DNA from: Bactericera cockerelli
Taxonomy: Eukaryota > Arthropoda > Insecta > Hemiptera > Triozidae
NCBI GenBank assembly: GCA_024516035.1
Contig: CM044957.1
Location: forward strand, 23,682,829-23,746,828
Length of the DNA: 64,000 nt
Reading direction: 5' to 3'
Both the position numbers and the translations under genes were made by a program. Shown one piece after another: positions 47,541 through 60,150 of this stretch (position 1 is the first letter of the stretch; the number at the start of each line of letters is the position of its first letter). Below the pieces are notes generated by a model, which worked only from the letters and a program-made list of their open reading frames with translations, was not told where the DNA came from and searched no databases.

Positions 47541-47827
47541 AAATCATTTAAACGATTTCTTCGTAAGTATAAGGTACAACTAATTTCACTTTGCATAAAA
47601 CATCGATTACAACCAATCAGACTTTATTACTAAAAAGTAATCTCCACTCTATTACAAATATAAGCTAAGTGAACTTGACCTTAAACACAAGATATTAGCT
47701 TTGATAAAAAGTAATCTCAATTCTAGCACATACAAGAACATGGAAAATAGCATTTCCTAGTAAAAAATATAACAATTTTATAATAGATTCACGATAATAT
47801 TAAGTTACATGTTCTATAATGATTTTT

Positions 47828-47982
47828 TTAAATAATAATATCGCCTCATTTATACTGTCCGAATAGGACTAATAAGTTCCACTATACTATCAGCAGCAAG
47901 CAAATAGTGCTCAAATTCCAAATGGGAGAATCTCATGTCCCGACTGGTTTTCAAACCGGCGAGCAAGAGTGTTGCCAACATT
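47828..47982 (-). repeat. tRNA-derived SINE, family A, copy 3
   Basis: AATAATAATATCGCCTC at the low-coordinate side is the inverted triplet tail; CATGTCCCGACTGGTTTTCA and AACCGGCGAGCAAGAG are the inverted B-box region and head. Matches the body of the 8112 copy. Confidence 0.7.
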
Positions 47983-49784
47983 TCAAATGATAGGGAACTC
48001 CAGCCTACAATACCACTACCATGTCAATAGCAAGTTACTGCTTTAGGAAGAAAACGAGTTGTAGAAGAAGACACTGTAGAACGTGAGGAAAATTTAAGCC
48101 CTGGGTGCAGGGGTAGGTATTGTGAATTTGAGCTGAAGAGAAGGAAGAAGACTTGAAGAAAATGGAGGTGAACCCAGAGGAGAAGGCAGGGAGGCGTTTA
48201 ACACAATAGGAAGGTAATTGACAGCAGTTAGCAATTTGTCTCCTCTTCACCCCCCCTGGTGGAGTATTGATCCACCCGTTAGAGAGAGCCTAATGATGTC
48301 TGGTTGAATTGAAACGATTTCAATTAAGAGTCCCACGCCTGCAGGTATATTTCTCCCCTAGACTTGTCGACCAGGACAAGACGGAGTTTCTGCCAAACCC
48401 AACAAGAACAGGAGACTATACTCCCAGGCTGGAAACAGCGCTATGACAGAAGATAAACACTTTGATGTTCATCTTTTGAGAACATGAATGAGAACATGGT
48501 CACTTGGTCACTGGTCAGTCAGGAAAAGGAAAATATCATCAGGTCCATGGATATAAAAATCACTTGAAAGGGAATCATGGAAAAATATTCCAAGAAGGTA
48601 CGAAGAGGCCGCAATAATACTAAAGTAAATATTATAATAATTTATGATAATATTTTTAATATTCTCGGAAATACGAGGAGCGGTAGTCAATGGGAAAGGA
48701 AAGGCATTTGAGTTCCCCCCCCTCCCTACCTGAAGACTAACTTTCTCCAGCTTAATACCTGGAATGTTAACAAGTTCATATTCCCCAGGAAACTTTAACT
48801 TTCCAAATTAAGTTTATTCTCTCTATGAATCAGCAGGATATTCAGGGTGGTTTAAAATGTTGCTAATAGTACTACCTAATATCATTATTATATCTTGTGC
48901 CTTTTTGGTTTATTTTTTTTTACAATCCCTTAAAAGTAAATTTGCCTCTGAAGAAAAATACACAGCTGACTCTTGAAAATATTCGTTGAATGTGTAATTT
49001 TTCATTAAACATTTACTTCTTACCATCATACGATCGATAAAATATGGAAAAAAATAACTAAATACATTTATATTCATGAGAAACTTAATTTCAAAAGGTG
49101 AGTAGAATACCCCGTTTTACCTCAAGAAGGGATAGACGTTATCATTAAGAGTTCCCTCATTTCAGTACATTTCAGGGCTTGCATAAACAGGTAGGGGAAC
49201 TTTAACATCTCATTAATGCAATTTAGTTACTCTAATGCTAATCCAATGGATGAATGCAACTTTTTTCTTAGTTGTTGTGGCTATGAACATATTTGCGAGA
49301 ATATTTTCCTATTGTATAAAATGTGAGACAAAATTAAAGAAAAACCGTGTGTCAGCATATCTCAACATTAAAAACAAAAAACGACCGGATTTAGCTGAAG
49401 AGATGTAAAATATTGGTGAGATATGGTTAGATTGGTTAGTGGCTTTTGGTGGATCAGACAAGAGAATTCGGGGTGTGAAACTACTGGTAAAACATAAATT
49501 AGTAATCTTCCTATTAGAAAGGCATGCAGCAAATCCTGAATTAAATCAAATTCTCCGGTGGTACATGAGCCTGCTCATTTTTAAAAGGGCCTCTTCCTCC
49601 TCACTGGGTACAATTTAAAGAAAATACACTTCACCCTCTCCTAGCTTTCAATCATTTTCTCTTACCTCTTTCCCTGTCAATATTGAAGGTGGCAAACAAG
49701 TAATTGTTTATTATACATAATATAATAGAATTTATATATAAGCATTCAGAAAATGTTTGTCAGTCTAAAGTTAAAGTAAAAGTT
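47983..49784. other. Gene-free spacer
   Basis: Short frames only; small C run at about 48715. Confidence 0.5.
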
Positions 49785-49920
49785 ATCATTAGTGTTCATC
49801 ACTTTCGTGATGTCACAACTACTCAAACTCGCTTTACTAAATCTTTGCTAAACTATGGACTTGAACCACTGATTACCACGTTACAAGTCCTGAATCAAGC
49901 TACTGAAGTCGATATGTTAG
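49785..49920 (-). repeat. tRNA-derived SINE, family C, copy 7
   Basis: TTAGTGTTCATCACTTTCGT, GATGTCACAACTACTCAAAC, TCGCTTTACTAAATCTTTGC, GGACTTGAACCACTGATTAC and ACGTTACAAGTCC follow the family order; CGGC part of the head is mutated. Confidence 0.75.
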
Positions 49921-50480
49921 TCAATCTAATCAAAGGTCTTACTTTATTCATTACAAATTCCGTATATATTATTTAATTCAAAAATATGAGAGATTCTGCT
50001 ATACCTAATTGGTTTAATGACCTTTAAAAATATTCCAGGAGAAACTAACAGCATCCCCTTAGTTCAGGATCTCACTGAAGAGTGAGGAGACAGCAGGTCC
50101 AGGAGATATTATATATCCTTGTCCAGGCAAATGGATTGGACATAATCCCTTCTACTCCCGCTGACCCTTACCGATTAGTCTCCCTGGCAACATCATGTTC
50201 ATTACTCGGGAAGTTTTTAATCTGGTGGTGGTCGCTTGCCCTGCTTTTCTGTTTCCCGTTACTCAGTTCTTGTTTGAGGTTTTCTGACATTTTGTTAGCC
50301 ATTCCTCTGGCCTCTCCAATATGTCACTTACACAGTCCTGTTTGTATCGAATACGTCTTTTTCGTTTACTTAAGTAGGGTGTTCAGTGCAGCCAGATACG
50401 TATATTAAATACGTAGTCAGAGTTGAGTAAACCTTACCCTTCTACATAGTACTTATGATGCATAGTAAAAGGATAAATAC

Positions 50481-50519
50481 TTCCAATTTCTAATATTAGA
50501 CATTTATCGGAAGTAAAAG
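50481..50519. repeat. Short inverted repeat ACTTCCAAT / ATCGGAAGT
   Basis: TACTTCCAATTTCTAATATT ... TTATCGGAAGTA; related to the hairpin at 16117. Confidence 0.4.
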
Positions 50520-53500
50520 TCAACTCTAACTAAGAAAAGGCATATTTAAATGCAGTTAGGTATGACCCGTATGACCAACTTGGGACATTACACCCCATTC
50601 AGAAAGTACTCAGGAAGTACCCATTCAGAAAGCAAGGCATTAGAGCATGAAGAGTGACTACTATTGAAATTGAGAATATTTCCTCTCATAGTTCGTATTG
50701 AATTACACATATATAATGAGATCATACCAGTCATATTCCAAATTGCCTAATTTGGCTATTTTAAAGATACGAAGATTATTTTATTAATGATTATGGATCC
50801 AAACTTCCAAAGTATAGAGGTGGAAGGTATACGAGTATTTCATACTATGGATTTCTACTAATCTCGTGTATTGGGTGCGTAGAAAAAACATTATTGTGAA
50901 GCGGAAGAAAAAAATTCTCTATTTTTTGTCTGCCACAATGACTTTCCTCTTCTATATCAGCCCGAGTATTAAATCAATCCCGCTCCTATATCTCAACCTC
51001 CTCCCCTATAGCGAGATACACAATACTTGGCGGCAAGTTTGTCACTGCTACAAAACTTTCCGAAATCTCTCAAATTCAAGAATATTCTTTGGCACTTTTT
51101 AGCAGGCCTAGGGGGAAAATCGAGAAAAGTTTTCTATCGAATTTACTCTGAGTGGATTTAGAAGAGAAAAACAATTTAACAAGTTTTAAATCATATACGT
51201 ATGAGCCATGGGAGAAACAATTACTTGTCTATTATTACAGAAGTATTGAGTAGTAGCACAAGCAGAGGGTGGAGATGAGGAGAAGCTATCCATTTCATCC
51301 CGAGTAACAATGCCACTTAGGACATGTTCGGGGAGCTCATGATTGCAATGTTTTTTACATGGACATAAAAATAACATTCACAGTCGAAATAATATGTTTT
51401 CGTTTAGATGAAATAATGACGTGCACTACACAGTTTTTATAAAGAAAAAAAAAACTTTTTTTTTCAGATCTCACTAAATCATCTTTCTATCTACTACTTC
51501 TTCCAGAAACAAACAAACTAACACGGTCTGTGAATTCGTGTCTATGTTCGTCTGTGGATCGGTATAATCTTCATTCATATCAGCAATTTGAAAATGGATC
51601 ACCCCGAATTATTATAACTCATGTGGCACGATACTTAATGCATGTATACGTACGGACGGTGGGTACAAACACTGCCAATACTTCTGACAGACTCTAGGAG
51701 GAAGCTATGGTTCACCACCAGGCACCTAACCAAAACAGTGGAGGGAGCAATGGAGGGTTCCCCAGACACAAACAATATTGTTTCTCCAAGTTGGAGTGGA
51801 AACGCACTGTACTTGAAATTCAAAAGCCCTTTGCCAGGGATGATGGATGCAGGAGACAGGAGGGACAACTGTACAAACAATGCCAGGGAAATGAAAGTCG
51901 AGGAATACACGACTTTCATTTTAATGAGGTGACAAAATTTATTCAGCAATTTATTTTCCCGGTAGCTTTCCTTGAACGGTATGTCTGCAGGTCCTTTGTT
52001 CACTGGTTGAGAAAAAAATTTGGCAGCGGATTTACTGGAATGATACTGGTGTCATCATTACAGACGGGGAGGTAGATACTGGTGTCATCATTACCGACGG
52101 GGAGGTAGGGGTGCCTGTCGGAGCAATGAACCCCACTGTACAACTGTACCCGTCATAACCAATTCAGCACTTTCAGCAGATACTGCATAATAAACGGACT
52201 ATCAACGGCAGTGGTACATTCACTAGGATATGGTTATTTAAGTATATGAAATGTTAAAATAATAAGTAGACTCACATACATCCACGCACATCATGAAGCT
52301 CAAGAACCCACCCGTCGCATAGAATGTGAACACTATCACACATACCTGGAACAAAAGAAATATTCAAATTAATATACATATATTTTATTTTCATTAATTT
52401 AACTATGTTGGAAATAGCAATGTTATCATTTATAAGGATCTATGGGTAGTGTATGGTAAATGTAAAAACACACATGGAATACCTGGAAAACATAGTAGTC
52501 ATCATACGGTTCCAAGACTTTTCTGGAGAAACGGAACTACGTAAAGCTTGTACATTTATTTCAGTAAAGATACCCACCCCATTCATGGAGGGTTAGGAAT
52601 CAGTCCATGCATAGGGAGGGATATACAATTAAACATTTCTATTATTGCAGAAATAATTGAAGTAGAAGTTATGAGAAAGTTAGAAAAATAGACTGGGCAC
52701 ACGGCCATGTTATAAATGAAGTAATGAACAAAACTGCGAATGAGTCATCATATGAGAAGTGAGCTGAAAAACAGCTCAGTCCCATGACTTCCTCATATTG
52801 TAATTTCTTGAGCATTAAATGACAATATCACATACATAAGTAAATATTTTGACATTTATTTCGTTGATGTACATATTAGGGCTTGAATAAAATTCTACTA
52901 GGGTTCACAAGCATACTAAGTTAGAGTAATAAAAGTATAGAGTAGGTACAATTATAGAGTATTGTATGCACTGCATAAGAGTATAGTACCCCACACTCCA
53001 CGTGCTTATACTATGTGCTCAAAATGTTTGAGTCAAGAGTAAGAAATGGTACAGTTCGAGTTTCGAGTCATTAAGGCAAAATAATTGTCAGCGTTCAAAA
53101 TTTGCATATGAACATACAGAACGCCTGTAAAAGCAAGCTCTAGAGATACTTGAAGCTGTAAGCTGAAAACTCGACAGCATAGGTGGAAGAAATGCTCAAG
53201 TGACGAAAGTGCTTTAATTTAGAACCCTCTGCATCTGAGCTTTCCGTTTTACATACGACAGAAGCTGAAGAGCAGTGGAAGTAACTGTATCAAGTTATGT
53301 ATGTTATAACTACATGGGTCTACTGTCGCAAACATAACATGGTGTGTACAGCTGATGTCCAGTCCGCCAATATAATATACATATGCATATAAAAAGGAAA
53401 TATCATTAGTGGCTTGGTAAGTAAATGAGAACACACTTGTTTGAGTAGTGAACTTTGACGCTAATGAGGTTCAAAAGCACCGCTCCTTATCATCCTGAAG

Positions 53501-53548
53501 ACTCTTGCACATCGTAGACCATGACTTATACATGTATACATTGCATAC
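50520..53548. other. Gene-free spacer with overlapping short ORFs
   Basis: 51635-52075 has three overlapping frames of 96-122 codons on both strands in a GC-richer patch; none shows a domain or signal I can defend. Confidence 0.45.
52042..52107 (+). repeat. 33-bp tandem duplication
   Basis: GATACTGGTGTCATCATTAC + MGACGGGGAGGTA occurs twice, 33 bp apart, with one difference. Confidence 0.9.
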
Positions 53549-53646
53549 ATACAGGGTGCCCAAGTTTTATTTTTTGGAAAATTTCAGAATCATTTCCAGG
53601 AGGCATTCTAACACTAAAATAATCTTAGGTAATTTTACGAAAAATG

Positions 53647-53689
<43 letters not shown>

Positions 53690-53993
53690 AAACAAAAAAT
53701 CACTCGATAAAAAGTTTTCACCTGCAAAATAAACTTGACATTGTTGAAAAGAAGTGAAAATGTTTCTCATGTCTTGTATTTTGATTATTGAGTAAATTAC
53801 CCAAGGAAATACCAGGTACCTATCATTTTGTACCTATGTGCATTGTGCATTCAAAAGTGAGTTATTTTTTGTTCATATCTCCGTTCGACGGCATTTTTTG
53901 AAAAATCTGTGATTTTTAAGTCTTGGAATGACAAATAGGTAGGATTGATTCTGAAATTTTCAACAACAACAAAAAAGTTTGGACACCTTGTAT
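53549..53993. mobile_element. Foldback/MITE element with imperfect inverted ends
   Basis: Left TACAGGGTGCCCAAGTTTT... and right (inverted) TACAAGGTGTCCAAACTTTT, both followed by GAAAATTTCAGAATCA. The interior contains a poly(A) run and no coding. Same terminal style as the 4365 element. Confidence 0.65.
53646..53691 (+). repeat. Poly(A) tract, about 43 bases
   Basis: Long A run inside the foldback element; length may be an assembly estimate. Confidence 0.9.
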
Positions 53994-55659
53994 AGTTAAG
54001 TCAGAGATAATAGCTACTGCTACCATTTACTTCAAAGTCGCATAGAGAAAGCTTTTTACTTCAGTATGTAGTGAAGATACTGTGGAAGAAATGTCCACAT
54101 TAATTACCCACACTCAAATTGAATAACCTTCTCTTTATAAAAGGAAAAATCTCGAATATTTTCTTCGTGTCGTTTTTAACTGTAACCTTAAAAATAACGA
54201 TTTGGAATTAAACTGTGAAAGAATCTGACGAAAAATAAAATCAATATGGGACTCTACGGAAGGTATATCGTTGCAAATTATTTACCGACACAGTAACCCC
54301 CGCCACTCCAGTGTTGAATTAACGCCTTACGAAGACATGTTCTGCTTCGACCAATTGAACACGTAATGTTTTCAATATTAACACGTTATTACTCTGCCAA
54401 CATGAATACATAATTTCTAAATTACACTTAATAAGGCTCTTAATAGCGATGTTTTCAACATTTGTGCCGCGCCTGAGATGCATAACATGACAGAATATGC
54501 TAGGCAGGTTGTATCGCTCGTTGTCACCTTCACTAAATAAGTGGATAATGTACTTGGTGAATGGAGTAACCATTACCATTACCTTACTCAATGGTAAATT
54601 GTTAAATGCTACAGGTCCACTGCTATTTTAGTATATAACTGCAAAATCGAATGAGAGCAGCTGGTCATCCGTCAAGTATCAGGGTAAACTCTTATAACAA
54701 CGTTTCTTGTTGACTCATACTTTTAAAACATACTGTCAGTGTTAAATAGGGCTTCGTATATTAAATAAAGGTTGAAATACATTTACTAGGGGTGAAAACT
54801 TCAGCGTATACAGAAGTGTTAATTATTCCGTCAAATGCATCGAACACAGCTGAATCTAATTTCCTAGACGATGCAGCACCAGAGCTTGGGGATGGTGGGA
54901 CAGGATGGTTCTACACCATTAGGAACCATCTCATTACGTCTGGAATTAATGTGCTCCACATGGAGATCACATGTTCAGAAGGATTATGAACCAGGTCCCA
55001 ATGGGACAAGCAAGCAGGAGACACGAACACGGCCACAGTGTGTGTTCTCATGGATCTTCTTATTAGGCCCGTATTCTTAAACGGCACTCCAACTGTTCGA
55101 GGAACAACCGTCGAACGCAGAGGGTTTGAAAACTTCCCGACCACTTAAGTATACAAAGTGTGACTTTCCTCGATTCCGTTTCGGTACAGGAGCAATATTA
55201 GGCCGTATTCAAAAAAGGAATTGCTTTTCCTTCCGAAATCCAAAGGAGTTGCTTCGTATTAACCCAGATGGGGCTGACGTCCTTCCAGAAGGACGCTGTG
55301 GATTTTTCTAATTAATTCAACTTGTTGGGGATAGTTGGCGACACCTCAAACTCTTTGTTTAGAGTCCTAGTGATAAGGACACCACTTTTATTTTGATTTA
55401 TTCTTGCGTGTGACTCTGATAAGAAAGTTTGGATAGCTGTAAATTTCAATGGATAAACGAGACAAAAAAATTTACCGCGTTATCTGGGTTAAAATAGTTT
55501 TGAAAGCAATAAAGTGTTTTTTCTTTTATCAAAAATCAAAAGCTTTTCCTTCTATGGAAGTTAAAGATACATGTTCATCACATATGTAGCTAAAAATAAA
55601 GCTTGCAAACATTTGCTTTGCTCACGAGTACTACCATATAAAACAAATTTGAACAGAAT

Positions 55660-55750
55660 CAGTTAAGAAGTTTTGGAGATACAAGTGATCTTTGATTTAG
55701 TATAAAATCTTAAAATTGCCAAGTGTATACAGTGTGAACCAATCACGTAA
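55660..55750. repeat. Dispersed repeat, GTGAACCAATCA family, copy 3
   Basis: GTTTTGGAGATACAAGTGAT, TAGTATAAAATCTTAAAATT and AGTGTATACAGTGTGAACC match 14210-14275. Confidence 0.65.
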
Positions 55751-56170
55751 ACCTGCTATTCCAAATGTAACCCTCAATGTAAGTCATCACTTGAGCACAT
55801 AGATGATGATGTGAATCTCCTCCACTCGTATAGTTTACTGAGGAGGACGCCGAAGTTTTGAAAAGTTACAAGTCAACGGGGGAATTTGGAATACAGCAGG
55901 TTTCAAGAGTTCTTTCATTTTCAGGAAGAGAAGCAATATATCAAACGGTAAAATATATAAAAGTAACAAAGCTTGGTTCAGTCCTGATGATGACTCGTAG
56001 GGCTAAAGTGATTTATTGAAGCTAGCAAAATCCCAGCCCATGAATTTTGTATCCGAAGTATCCTGACACCCTTCTGAATGTGAATGTTGATCGCACCCTT
56101 CTTCAGAATAGATACAGAGAGAGGGCAATACATTACCAGCACTTGCACTGTGGTTTGATGGTAAATCTGA

Positions 56171-56191
56171 CCCCCCCCCCCCCCCCCCCCC
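56171..56191 (+). repeat. Poly(C) tract, 21 bases
   Basis: Uninterrupted C run. It creates Pro/Gly-run open frames that are artefacts. Confidence 0.9.
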
Positions 56192-57847
56192 ACTCACCCA
56201 GCCTTTCTCATTATTTTGAATGTTTCTTTTTAAACTTTTATCTGCCTCTGAAATCTTAATGAATAATGACTTAACATTTTTCTCTTATAATTGAATAGAA
56301 GATATCAGGGTTAGACTGCAGGGCTATAACTTAAGGATGCGTCCACTTCTTTTTGATCCTCTTCATAAATCTTCAATCGGCAGCTTGCCACTCCAGATTC
56401 CGGCTGTAATATGGATGTTTCAAGAGATTCTACTGAAGAACAAAGATAGTAAACGAATAAGGAGCTAAGTTCCGATAAGATTGGATGAAGTGAAGAGATT
56501 AGTCTTGCTGAACAGATAAACCGTGAAAGAAAAACGTTTAGAAGAGAAAATAAAAAGTCAGACTTTCTGAGTGCAAAACAACAAGTATTGCAAGTACAGT
56601 GGAAAAACAAAAACCTCAATGAAGAATTTCAAAGGAATTAATTTGTAAACCTTCCTGGTTATTTCCGAAAGTTGAGGGTCGAGCTACATCAAAAGATGTT
56701 GGAAATTCCTCAAGAAAAACAAGTCAGTATTGTTGTTTCATACGGAATTCCAATCTGTTGGGGAGTACATATTAGAAATTAAGGATGAAATTAATAACTC
56801 TATCCCAGATCCCAAGGATACGATGGAAAATATCTTGTTTGCTTGTGCACACGCAATCATTTCCCCCACTCCTCAATATTTCAAAGTCAAAAACAATTTC
56901 TTTTCTCTCTTATTTTTCTGGGGAAAACAAAAGAGAAAATAACACATTCTCGAAATAGGGTTTAAATTTAAGAACAGACAAAACTACAAAAGGTGAGAAA
57001 TAATGAGAAAAGGTACGGGGACAGGCAGAGGGAGATAGAAAGCAATTTGAAAACACATATGTGGAGAAGAAAAACTGTGGATGGCGTGAAATCTATCTCT
57101 TTTCATGAGAGATCTCACTTTTTGCAATCAAGTCTTAATTTACACGATATCTATAACAATTGGTAATTTCCGTCTACTTTTGTTCCAGAACAATTTTCAT
57201 GAAACTAAAACTAAATACCAATTTCAAACTAGTTTCAAACAGAAATCATAAAAAGTAACTGTTCTTAATGATTGAAAAAACAGGGAAAGTTCACAATGAT
57301 AAAAACCTCTTTAAATCATGAAGTGTGCAAGAATAAATTGAAATCCCCAGTGGTGGTAAGTTCATGTTCCCATCTGTCCGTGTGCTGAAACTCTTTCTGT
57401 ACAACACATTATATCCTGGCTACTCCACTCTCTTAGTTAGATCTCCCTCACCTGCTCCTCCAGAGTCCAGCTCTGATGGACAATGTGGAAAGCGTTCAAT
57501 CTCTTTAATGTTAAAGATATCAAGCTATAGAGACTTATTTGATTCACCAGATGAATTGGCAACATATGTATCTAATAAAGCATTTATCGGAAAATGAGTC
57601 CATGGAACAACTTTATTGTGATTACCAAGTGAAAAGTGTTTACTTTCAAAAGAGTGAACATGCAGGATGAAGGCACTTAAGTGGATGGCTACCAAATTTC
57701 GAAACCAAGCAGCTGCATACACAAGGTTCTCTCACCACGAACATTTTTTTGCATCTCCAAATTTCTCAAAAGCAGATAAAATTAAATAGATATCTATCTA
57801 TGTACCTACTATAATAATTATGTATATTCGATTCCTAATATTAATTG

Positions 57848-58003
57848 TTTTTTTTTTTTAAGCTTTATTAGGTAGAACAAAAAATATATACAGTAAAACA
57901 CAATGAAATATAAAGAAAAACAAAAAGATTAAACAAATATACAAGAAGGAAAAAAAGAGAGAAATGTCCTACCTAAAGGGCGGGGTTATTGCCTGTGGCA
58001 ATC
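57848..58003 (-). mobile_element. 5'-truncated LINE 3' end with poly(A), copy 2
   Basis: Poly(T) then AAGCTTTATTAGGTAGAACA, an AT-rich middle, GTCCTACCTAAAGGGCGGGG and TTATTGCCTGTGGCAAT; the inverse of the 17914-18085 layout, with the hairpin arm shortened at its outer end. The two copies end at nearly the same 5' point. Confidence 0.65.
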
Positions 58004-58539
58004 TCTTGAATTCAACAATCTTGTTGAATATTTCGTTCAACATTATTCCATTAAATGCTATATACCGTTAAATTAAGCATTTCTTCTTAATAACTATATT
58101 CGAAAAAGGAAATATACTTAGTTCATTAGGTGAATTTCTATTTTTCTTCTCCATGAAGAAACCTGTACAGTCAGAACACACTCTGAACCTGGTGTCAAAA
58201 ATAATGACCCAACCTTCAGACCTGGAGATTTCCATTTGACGTGTCAATTATAATGGACAAGCAAACAAATGCTTTCCATTGTCCCATGCCCAAAGAGAAA
58301 CAAATGCTGATGTTCTCTCACAAAGAGAAACATTTACTCACATTGATTTTAAAGCTTTGCATTAAATGCGTGTTTTGATCTCCTATTGTTTAGAAGGGTA
58401 GGTATTTTAGCGAGTATACATCAACAGTATATACAGAGGTACATATTATACAAATATATATAATTATCAAGTGTTAAATAACTCTTATTACCTATAGTAT
58501 CGCTTTTGCTAAGAGATATCCTAAATAATCCCTAAATAC

Positions 58540-58670
58540 ACTGCCAATTATGGACACAATAATTCCTCGTGATTGGTTCACATTATATGTATACATGTGG
58601 AACTTTTGAGATTTTATACTAAATCACTTGTATCTCCAAAACCGCTTAACCGATAGCAATTTGAATACAC
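58540..58670. repeat. Dispersed repeat, TTATGGACACAAT family, copy 4
   Basis: CACTGCCAATTATGGACACA, GATTGGTTCACATTATATG and TGAGATTTTATACTAAATCA are the inverse of 14215-14305. Confidence 0.65.
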
Positions 58671-58683
58671 ATATCCTCATAAA

Positions 58684-58860
58684 ATCGCTAAAGTTCTGCA
58701 ACGTCCAGCGAGGTAAATATTTGGTGCGTGACCAACTGACCACTGACCACATAGGCTCAAACAGTCATGATGCTTACTATTCCCGGCCCAAACAAAGCTA
58801 GGCGAGTTTAATGTAGGTTGTCAGTTTCCAAGTTACGAGCGAATGAGACGTTAATGGAGA
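58684..58860 (+). repeat. 5S rRNA-derived SINE, copy 6 (diverged)
   Basis: TCGCTAAAGTTCTGCAACGT + CCAGCGAGG keeps the 5S A-box region; TATTCCCGGCCCAAACAAAG and GCGAGTTTAATGTAGG keep the body. It follows directly on the 58540 repeat. Confidence 0.6.
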
Positions 58861-59984
58861 AGAAGAAGGAGTTAAGCTTAAACAATTGGTCATCTCCTCA
58901 TCAGCGAGCAGCACAGGCGAAGGCGAGGCGTTGATTAAATAATTGAATGCGTTCCTGAAACTGAAAACTTGCACCTCGAGCTCAATACATTTTAATTAAC
59001 ACTAATTAATTAGTCATACAGCTTTAGAAATTCAATCGTAAAGCATTTGAGCTGCTGCTGCAATTAACAAATTCAAGCGCTAAGTGTTCATGCTCAAAGA
59101 TTTTCAATTGAAAAAAGATGTGTCTTCAGTAAGATCAGATTCCACTCAACCTTTTCATTTCTTTTAAGTAAGGGATAAAGTAGAAACGAAACATACATAA
59201 TTATGTTAGCAGTTTAACACTTTAACATGTTGAGTTGAGGACTCCCTGAAAAGTTCAAATCTTTGCCGAAACAACATCAGAAGTGAGTGTCATAACTGTG
59301 GAACATCGTGCGGTTTAATGAGGTATTACCTATTATTTAGACATATAAGGTATAGAAAGTAAAAAATGAAATATCTCGTAAACCATCAGCGTCATCGAAG
59401 AAAACTAATAGAATAAAATCGTTTTTAAAGGTGACCTAACACACAATTTACATATTTTGAATATCAATTTCTGACATTTTCCCCAGTCAACAGTAGAAAG
59501 GATAAATCAATCAATAAGTAGAGTAGAGGTAAACACAATGAATGGGATGAATGGATGATACACACTGCGGAGTTGATAGCACAATCAGGACACGCGAGTA
59601 TGGTCTATTTACATTAAATTTGAAAATAGAATTGATAAAAAGTCCTCTCAAGTGCGCCAAGCATTTGTTTACATTGAAGTTTGACCTCAATTGACCCTTT
59701 CACCTATGATAATAAATAAGGAAAGATGAAAGGCAATTCGTTGGCCGCCATAAAGGAACAAAATTGATTGATTAAATTTTACACATGAGTGCTTGCAGGC
59801 AGCATCAAAGGCTTTCAAAGCCGTTAGTGGTGCTATTGAACAGGTCTGGAATTATTATACGATGTAATGGTCAGATAAATATGGTAACCCCTCGAATACT
59901 ATACATATTTTACGTGAATGTTTCTAGTTAAGGGAATCTGTGGAGCGTTTTTCAAAAGACAAAATTTCAATAATGGTCAATCTA

Positions 59985-60150
59985 TCTATACTTATAAATG
60001 CGAAAGTCACTTAACACTCACTCATGTCGATTTCTCAGCACTGGTATAGGCTAAAATTTGGCGTGTAGGTCACTTTTAGATCTTAGGTGTGCACTAAGAA
60101 AGGATTTTTAAATATTCTCAATGGGACGTCAGTCAGTCGCGGGGAAAAAG
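59985..60150 (+). mobile_element. Truncated Helitron, 5' end
   Basis: TCTATACTTATAAATGCGAA after an A is the same 5' end as the 5067 element, and the following body (TAAAATTTGGCGTGTAGGTC, GTGTGCACTAAGAAAGGATT) aligns with it. No hairpin/CTAG terminus follows. Confidence 0.6.

Larger units (their letters stand above)
53994..57847. other. Gene-free spacer
   Basis: AGGCCGTATTC-like words at 55066 and 55200 repeat directly. Frames at 54792-55311, 56311-56619 and 57364-57597 are short and unrecognised. Confidence 0.45.

Noticed and set aside
50082..50408. 108-codon hydrophobic plus-strand frame
   Set aside because: Hydrophobicity follows T-richness of the strand; no defined membrane topology or family.
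51635..52075. Three overlapping frames of 96-122 codons on both strands
   Set aside because: Mutually exclusive, no domain, and one runs into a recent 33-bp duplication; cannot choose any of them.
55978..56259. Gly-run and Pro-run frames across the poly(C) tract
   Set aside because: Caused by the homopolymer.
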